The notes under the pieces: model-generated
Seen by the model: the letters and a program-made list of their open reading frames with translations, nothing else
Databases searched by the model: none
Told to the model about the DNA's origin: nothing
DNA from: Desertivirga xinjiangensis
Lineage (GTDB): Bacteria > Bacteroidota > Bacteroidia > Sphingobacteriales > Sphingobacteriaceae
Assembly: GCF_024436435.1 (NCBI RefSeq)
Contig: NZ_JAFMZP010000002.1
Span: 682,001-746,000 of the forward strand
DNA: 64,000 bases
Direction: 5' to 3'
Shown: positions 60,232-64,000 of the stretch, piece by piece
Layout of the letters: each line of letters opens with the position of its first letter
How positions within the stretch are numbered: position 1 is the first letter of the stretch
Translations under genes and position numbers: made by a program

Positions 60232-61493
60232 CATTAGCAAAACGTGATCAGGAGAGCATCTGGCATCCCTATACACAAATGAAGACAGCTTCAGCCCCTG
60301 TTGCCATTCTCAGGGGAGAACGCGAGTTTTTGATTGGGGAAGACGGAAAGAAATATATTGATGCCGTCTCTTCCTGGTGGGTAAATATTCATGGACATGC
60401 CCATCCCCATATTGCCCGGAAAGTATCAGAACAATTACATTCTCTGGAACATGCCATCTTTGCTGGCTTCACGCATAAGCCTGCGGTGGAGCTGGCTGAA
60501 GGCTTATTAAATATCTTACCTGACAATCAGGCAAAGATATTTTACTCTGACAACGGCTCAACCGCAGTAGAGGTTGCGCTTAAGATGTGTTTTCAATATT
60601 GGTCCAACAAGGGTTTGCCGCGACGAAAAGTGATTGCTTTCAACAATTCATACCATGGTGATACATTTGGTGCAATGGCTGTGAGTGCCCGGAGTGCCTT
60701 TACAGCACCATTCGAGAGTTTCCTTTTTGATGTAGAATATATAGACACACCTCACGAAGGAAATATCGAGGTGCTGAAAGCTCAGATTTCAGAATTGGGA
60801 GATACAGTGTCTGCTTTCATTTACGAACCTTTAATTCAGGGCTCAGGAGGCATGCTGATGTATGAAGCCACTTACCTGGATGATCTACTCGCCGTTTGTA
60901 AAGAGAATCAGATATTTACCATTGCTGATGAAGTGATGACCGGATTTGGACGTACAGGAAAGTTGTTTGCATCAGAGTACTTGCAGAACGATCCGGATAT
61001 TGTGTGTCTGTCAAAAGGCTTGACAGGTGGCACAATGGCTTTGGGGGTAACTTCTTGTACAACGGAGATATACAACGCTTTTTTATCTGATGATAAATTA
61101 AAAACGCTTTTTCACGGACACTCGTTCACCGCTAATCCGATAGCCTGTAGTGCTGCATTGGCAAGTTTAGAGCTTACTTTGCAGCCGCAAACTATGCAGA
61201 ACATCCAGCGAATTATAACAAAACATAAAGCGTTTGCTGAAGAAATAAAGGATCACAGGAAACTTAAACAAATTCGTCAAACGGGAACAATCATTGCTTT
61301 TGAATGGGAGACAGGCGAGGATTCTTCGTATTTCAGCAGCTTACGTGATAATCTGTACAGATATTTCCTGGGGGAAGGCATAATTCTCAGGCCTCTGGGG
61401 AATATCATCTATATTTTGCCACCTTATTGTATATCAGATGAGAGTTTAGAATATGTTTACTCAAAAATTAGAAATGCACTGAATTTATTTTGA
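60228..61493 (+). CDS. bioA: adenosylmethionine-8-amino-7-oxononanoate aminotransferase
   Basis: The 421-residue PLP enzyme converts KAPA to DAPA in biotin synthesis, using SAM as amino donor. The N-terminal signature is SIWHPYTQMKT, followed by YIDAVSSWWVNIHGHAHP, AIFAGFTHKPAVELAE, FYSDNGSTAVEVALKM, SYHGDTFGAMAVS, ADEVMTGFGRTG and the lysine in CLSKGLTGG. bioB is 20 kb away. The start overlaps the NUDIX stop by 4 bp. Confidence 0.95.
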   Translation: MTLAKRDQESIWHPYTQMKTASAPVAILRGEREFLIGEDGKKYIDAVSSWWVNIHGHAHPHIARKVSEQLHSLEHAIFAGFTHKPAVELAEGLLNILPDNQAKIFYSDNGSTAVEVALKMCFQYWSNKGLPRRKVIAFNNSYHGDTFGAMAVSARSAFTAPFESFLFDVEYIDTPHEGNIEVLKAQISELGDTVSAFIYEPLIQGSGGMLMYEATYLDDLLAVCKENQIFTIADEVMTGFGRTGKLFASEYLQNDPDIVCLSKGLTGGTMALGVTSCTTEIYNAFLSDDKLKTLFHGHSFTANPIACSAALASLELTLQPQTMQNIQRIITKHKAFAEEIKDHRKLKQIRQTGTIIAFEWETGEDSSYFSSLRDNLYRYFLGEGIILRPLGNIIYILPPYCISDESLEYVYSKIRNALNLF

Positions 61494-61513
61494 ATCTTTG
61501 AGTAATCACAATA

Positions 61514-62449
61514 ATGGAAAGGTCAAAAGTTAAAGATGCAACACCGTTAATGGTGATAGTGGCATTCGTCACAGTCTATCTTGTTTGGGGCTCCACTTAT
61601 TTCTTTATTCAAAAAGCCATACATGGCTTTCCCCCTTTTTTTCTGGGAGCATTTCGTTTTTCTACCGCCGGTCTGATCATGCTTGCATGGTGTACCTACA
61701 AGCAGCAAAAAGTGTTCGTTTGGTCCCAGATCAAACACTCGCTAGTTAGTGGATTTCTTTTATTATTTATCGGAAACGGCGCTGTAATATGGGTCGAGCA
61801 GTTTCTTCCAAGTGCGCTTGTTGCTATCCTGGTCTCTTCGGCACCTTTATGGTTCGTTTTGCTTGACATACCAAAATGGCGTGAAAACCTGAACAGCAGG
61901 TCCACGGTGTTTGGTTTGTTGGTTGGCTTCGTAGGAGTAATTATTCTTTTTTATAAGAATATGTTGGATGCATTTTCAACTGGAGGAAGTACGCTCGAAA
62001 TGGGAGGTATGGCGCTTTTGATAATTGGCGCAATGTCCTGGGCTGGTGGCTCTCTGTACTCAAAATACAAATCTAGCGGAGCCGCCACAGTAAATTCAGC
62101 CTGGCAAATGATAGCTGCGAGTGTAGCTTTCACAATATCCAGCGTAATCAGTAATGAGCCGGAGGGCTTCAATTGGAGCTCAGTTCCTTCGGAAGCCTGG
62201 TGGTCTATCGGCTACCTGGTGATCTTCGGTTCGATCGCAGGATTCAGCGCCTATGTATGGTTGCTCGAAGTAAGACCCGCAACGCAGGTAAGTACCTATG
62301 CCTACGTAAATCCGGTGGTAGCTGTTCTCTTAGGCGTCTTTTTCGCTAATGAATCGATCACCTTACTGCAAATCCTTGGTCTGATCATTATTTTATTGAG
62401 CGTATTGATGATCAACCTTGCAAAGTACCGAGCGGTTAAGTATAAGTAG
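61514..62449 (+). CDS. EamA/DMT family transporter
   Basis: The 311-residue protein has ten predicted membrane segments in two EamA repeats (YLVWGSTYFFIQKAI and GAMSWAGGSLYSKYK), typical of the drug/metabolite transporter superfamily of exporters. The terminal pattern SLLQILGLIIILLSVLMIN fits. It follows bioA by 20 bp and is probably co-transcribed. Substrate is unknown; a metabolite or amino-acid exporter is most likely. Confidence 0.88.
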   Translation: MERSKVKDATPLMVIVAFVTVYLVWGSTYFFIQKAIHGFPPFFLGAFRFSTAGLIMLAWCTYKQQKVFVWSQIKHSLVSGFLLLFIGNGAVIWVEQFLPSALVAILVSSAPLWFVLLDIPKWRENLNSRSTVFGLLVGFVGVIILFYKNMLDAFSTGGSTLEMGGMALLIIGAMSWAGGSLYSKYKSSGAATVNSAWQMIAASVAFTISSVISNEPEGFNWSSVPSEAWWSIGYLVIFGSIAGFSAYVWLLEVRPATQVSTYAYVNPVVAVLLGVFFANESITLLQILGLIIILLSVLMINLAKYRAVKYK

Positions 62450-62472
62450 GTCAGGTGTTATTACTATGAAAG

Positions 62473-62498
62473 CCCACGCGGCACACCTGTCGCGTGGG
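62473..62498. terminator. GC-rich hairpin between the EamA and RNase R genes
   Basis: CCCACGCG (62473-62480) pairs with CGCGTGGG (62491-62498), a perfect 8-bp stem with a 10-nt loop, between convergent genes. No T-run follows. It shares CACGCGGCAC with the element at 33112. Confidence 0.5.
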
Positions 62499-62546
62499 TC
62501 AAGTTAGCTAACACAGACCTCTGCAATCATCAAACACCTGCTTATA

Positions 62547-64000
62547 TTAAAAATCCCACTCATCTTTAACGGTTCCGTTCTGAACGAGAGTAAAGTCGAT
62601 CTGGCGTTTTGATAGATCTACCTTCTTAACCAGGATCCTCACCTCATCACCAAGCTGATATTTCTTCTTTTTTCGCTGACCGATAATACAGTAGTTTTTC
62701 TCATCCAGCACATAAAAGTCGTCGGATATATCTTTCAAGCGGATCATACCTTCACATTTATTCTCGATGATCTCTACATACATACCCCATTCGGTAACTC
62801 CTGAAATGATACCATTATACTCCCGGCCTATATTATCTTCAAGAAACTCTGCTTGTTTATATTTAATTGAAGCCCGTTCTGCATCTGCAGCCTTTTTCTC
62901 CATTTGGGAAGAATAGAGACTAAGCGCCTCATAGTGCTCTTCGTTCGCTGATTTTCCATCGGCAAGGTATAGCTCCAGCAGCCGGTGTACCATCACGTCC
63001 GGATAACGACGGATAGGAGAGGTGAAGTGTGTATAAAAATCGAAAGCCAGGCCATAGTGGCTCGATTTTTTAGTGGTATAGATAGCTTTTGCCATCGAAC
63101 GAATGGCCAGTTGAGTAAGCACATTCTGTTCTTTTTTACCCTCCACATCTTCCATTAAATGATTCAGTGAACGGGCAATCTCCTTATCAGATTTAGTATT
63201 GATCTTATAACCGAACCTGGCTGCAAAAAGCGCGAAGCTGTTTAGTGTTTGTTCGTTCGGTGCATCGTGTGCGCGATAAACAAACGTGTATTTGTTTTTA
63301 CCCTTGCCCTTTTTAGCAATGAACTCAGCTACCTTGCGGTTAGCGAGGAGCATAAAATCTTCAATCAGCTTGTGCGCATCCTTCCGTTCTTTTACGTATA
63401 CTCCAATAGGCTTCCCTGCATCATCAAGTTTAAACTTGACCTCCGTGGATTCAAAACTAATAGCCCCATGCTTAAACTTTCTGTCCCTTAATTTATAGGC
63501 CAGTGCGTTAAGCTTATGGATCTCATTATAATATTCCTGGGAAGTTCCTTCGATAACTTCCTGTGCCTCCTCGTATGAAAAGCGGCGGTCAGAATGGATG
63601 ATCGTTTTACCAAACCATTGTTCAACAACATTCGCCTCGTTATCTAATTCAAAAACCGCGGCGAAGCATAATTTATCCTCTTTCGGTCTTAATGAGCAAA
63701 CACCGTTTGACAATCTTTCCGGTAACATAGGGATCACCCGGTCGACAAGATAAACAGATGTACCACGTGCATAGGCTTCTTTATCTAAAGCGGAATCGGG
63801 TTTTACGTAATGGGATACGTCTGCAATATGAATTCCGACCTCGTAGTTTCCATTGTCCAGGTATTTAAATGAAATGGCATCATCGAAATCTTTCGCATCA
63901 ACAGGGTCAATAGTAAAGGTCAGAACTTCTCTAAAATCACGTCGTTTACTTATCTCCTCAGCACTTATCTCTTCCGGTATCGCGTTAGCTTCCTCTTCTA
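62547..64000 (-). CDS. rnr: ribonuclease R, 5' part cut by the window end
   Basis: The minus-strand frame is open to the window edge, so the N-terminal cold-shock domains are missing and at least 484 residues are visible. The RNB catalytic centre (TIDPVDAKDFDDA with the Asp cluster) lies between about 63860 and 63905, then EVGIHIADVSHYV, LPERLSNGVCSL, HYGLAFDFYTHFTSPIRRYPD and RASIKYKQAEF. The C-terminal S1 domain is EYNGIISGVTEWGMYVEI and RQIDFTLVQ. It degrades structured RNA in the 3'-5' direction. The first methionine in frame (63737) is internal. Confidence 0.93.
   Translation of the reverse strand, partial: EEEANAIPEEISAEEISKRRDFREVLTFTIDPVDAKDFDDAISFKYLDNGNYEVGIHIADVSHYVKPDSALDKEAYARGTSVYLVDRVIPMLPERLSNGVCSLRPKEDKLCFAAVFELDNEANVVEQWFGKTIIHSDRRFSYEEAQEVIEGTSQEYYNEIHKLNALAYKLRDRKFKHGAISFESTEVKFKLDDAGKPIGVYVKERKDAHKLIEDFMLLANRKVAEFIAKKGKGKNKYTFVYRAHDAPNEQTLNSFALFAARFGYKINTKSDKEIARSLNHLMEDVEGKKEQNVLTQLAIRSMAKAIYTTKKSSHYGLAFDFYTHFTSPIRRYPDVMVHRLLELYLADGKSANEEHYEALSLYSSQMEKKAADAERASIKYKQAEFLEDNIGREYNGIISGVTEWGMYVEIIENKCEGMIRLKDISDDFYVLDEKNYCIIGQRKKKKYQLGDEVRILVKKVDLSKRQIDFTLVQNGTVKDEWDF

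Noticed and set aside
1-64000. Search for tRNA, rRNA, CRISPR arrays, insertion sequences and prophage
   Set aside because: No T-loop-like tRNA signature, regularly spaced repeats, transposase frames or phage genes were recognised by reading; weak tRNAs could still be missed without a covariance search.

Overview
The window looks like chromosomal DNA of a Bacteroidetes bacterium, most likely of the family Sphingobacteriaceae (Pedobacter/Mucilaginibacter-like). The grounds are moderate GC content, near absence of Shine-Dalgarno sequences, several promoters of the Bacteroidetes type (TTTG, about 20-21 nt, TAnnTTTG), and characteristic families (DUF4142, DUF481-like barrel, WbqC, MCP four-helix-bundle sensor, Bacteroidetes-type PEP carboxylase). 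No rRNA, tRNA, CRISPR array, prophage or insertion sequence was recognised.

Region 1 (1-6.8 kb): a small unknown protein, a membrane sensor lacking a signalling domain, a SlyD-like FKBP isomerase, a DUF481-like barrel protein, a hybrid histidine kinase with receiver and HPt domains, a convergent overlapping sigma-54-type response regulator, and a 56-residue exported peptide.

Region 2 (6.9-23.7 kb) is the main accessory island, for nitrate assimilation and molybdenum cofactor. A minus-strand run of eleven genes from 18936 to 6920 encodes an outer-membrane porin, an orphan ABC-type ATPase with degenerate catalytic motifs, a NarK-type nitrate/nitrite transporter, a giant nitrate reductase fused to an FAD/NAD module and a BFD [2Fe-2S] domain, a sulfite/nitrite-reductase-like protein ending in rubredoxin, a TSUP anion transporter, MoaA, MoaD, MoaE, a SelW-like CxxC protein and MobA. 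A divergent Crp/Fnr regulator carries the cysteines expected of an oxygen- or NO-sensing FNR. Behind it are moeA, an esterase, a moaC-moaB fusion and an NTF2-like protein. Together these cover GTP to Mo-bis-MGD (except MoeB and molybdate uptake) and nitrate entry and reduction to nitrite. No recognisable siroheme nitrite reductase is in the window, although a uroporphyrinogen-III methyltransferase (siroheme precursor) lies at 33.3 kb.

Region 3 (23.9-36 kb): zinc alcohol dehydrogenase, unknown protein and SDR (probable stress group), PEP carboxylase, Gfo/Idh/MocA oxidoreductase, DUF4142 lipoprotein, MBL-fold hydrolase, WYL regulator, SUMT, glycosyltransferase 2 and LpxL-type acyltransferase.

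Region 4 (36-64 kb) is mostly housekeeping: WbqC, CorA, MgtE, BioB, XerD, AroQ, ValS, two tandem paralogous lipoproteins, HolA, ferritin, AI-2E transporter, a histidine kinase, a divergent pair of RRM protein and DEAD-box helicase, HldA-type heptose kinase, aspartate aminotransferase, CDF transporter, NUDIX, BioA, EamA exporter, and RNase R cut by the window end.

The most unusual items are the degenerate ABC ATPase, the reductase fusion with its siroheme-ligand-less rubredoxin partner, and several RNA/DNA structures: a hairpin in the nas leader, mutually exclusive hairpins at the DUF4142 start codon, a 34-bp perfect palindrome at the heptose kinase stop codon, and possible leaderless promoters.
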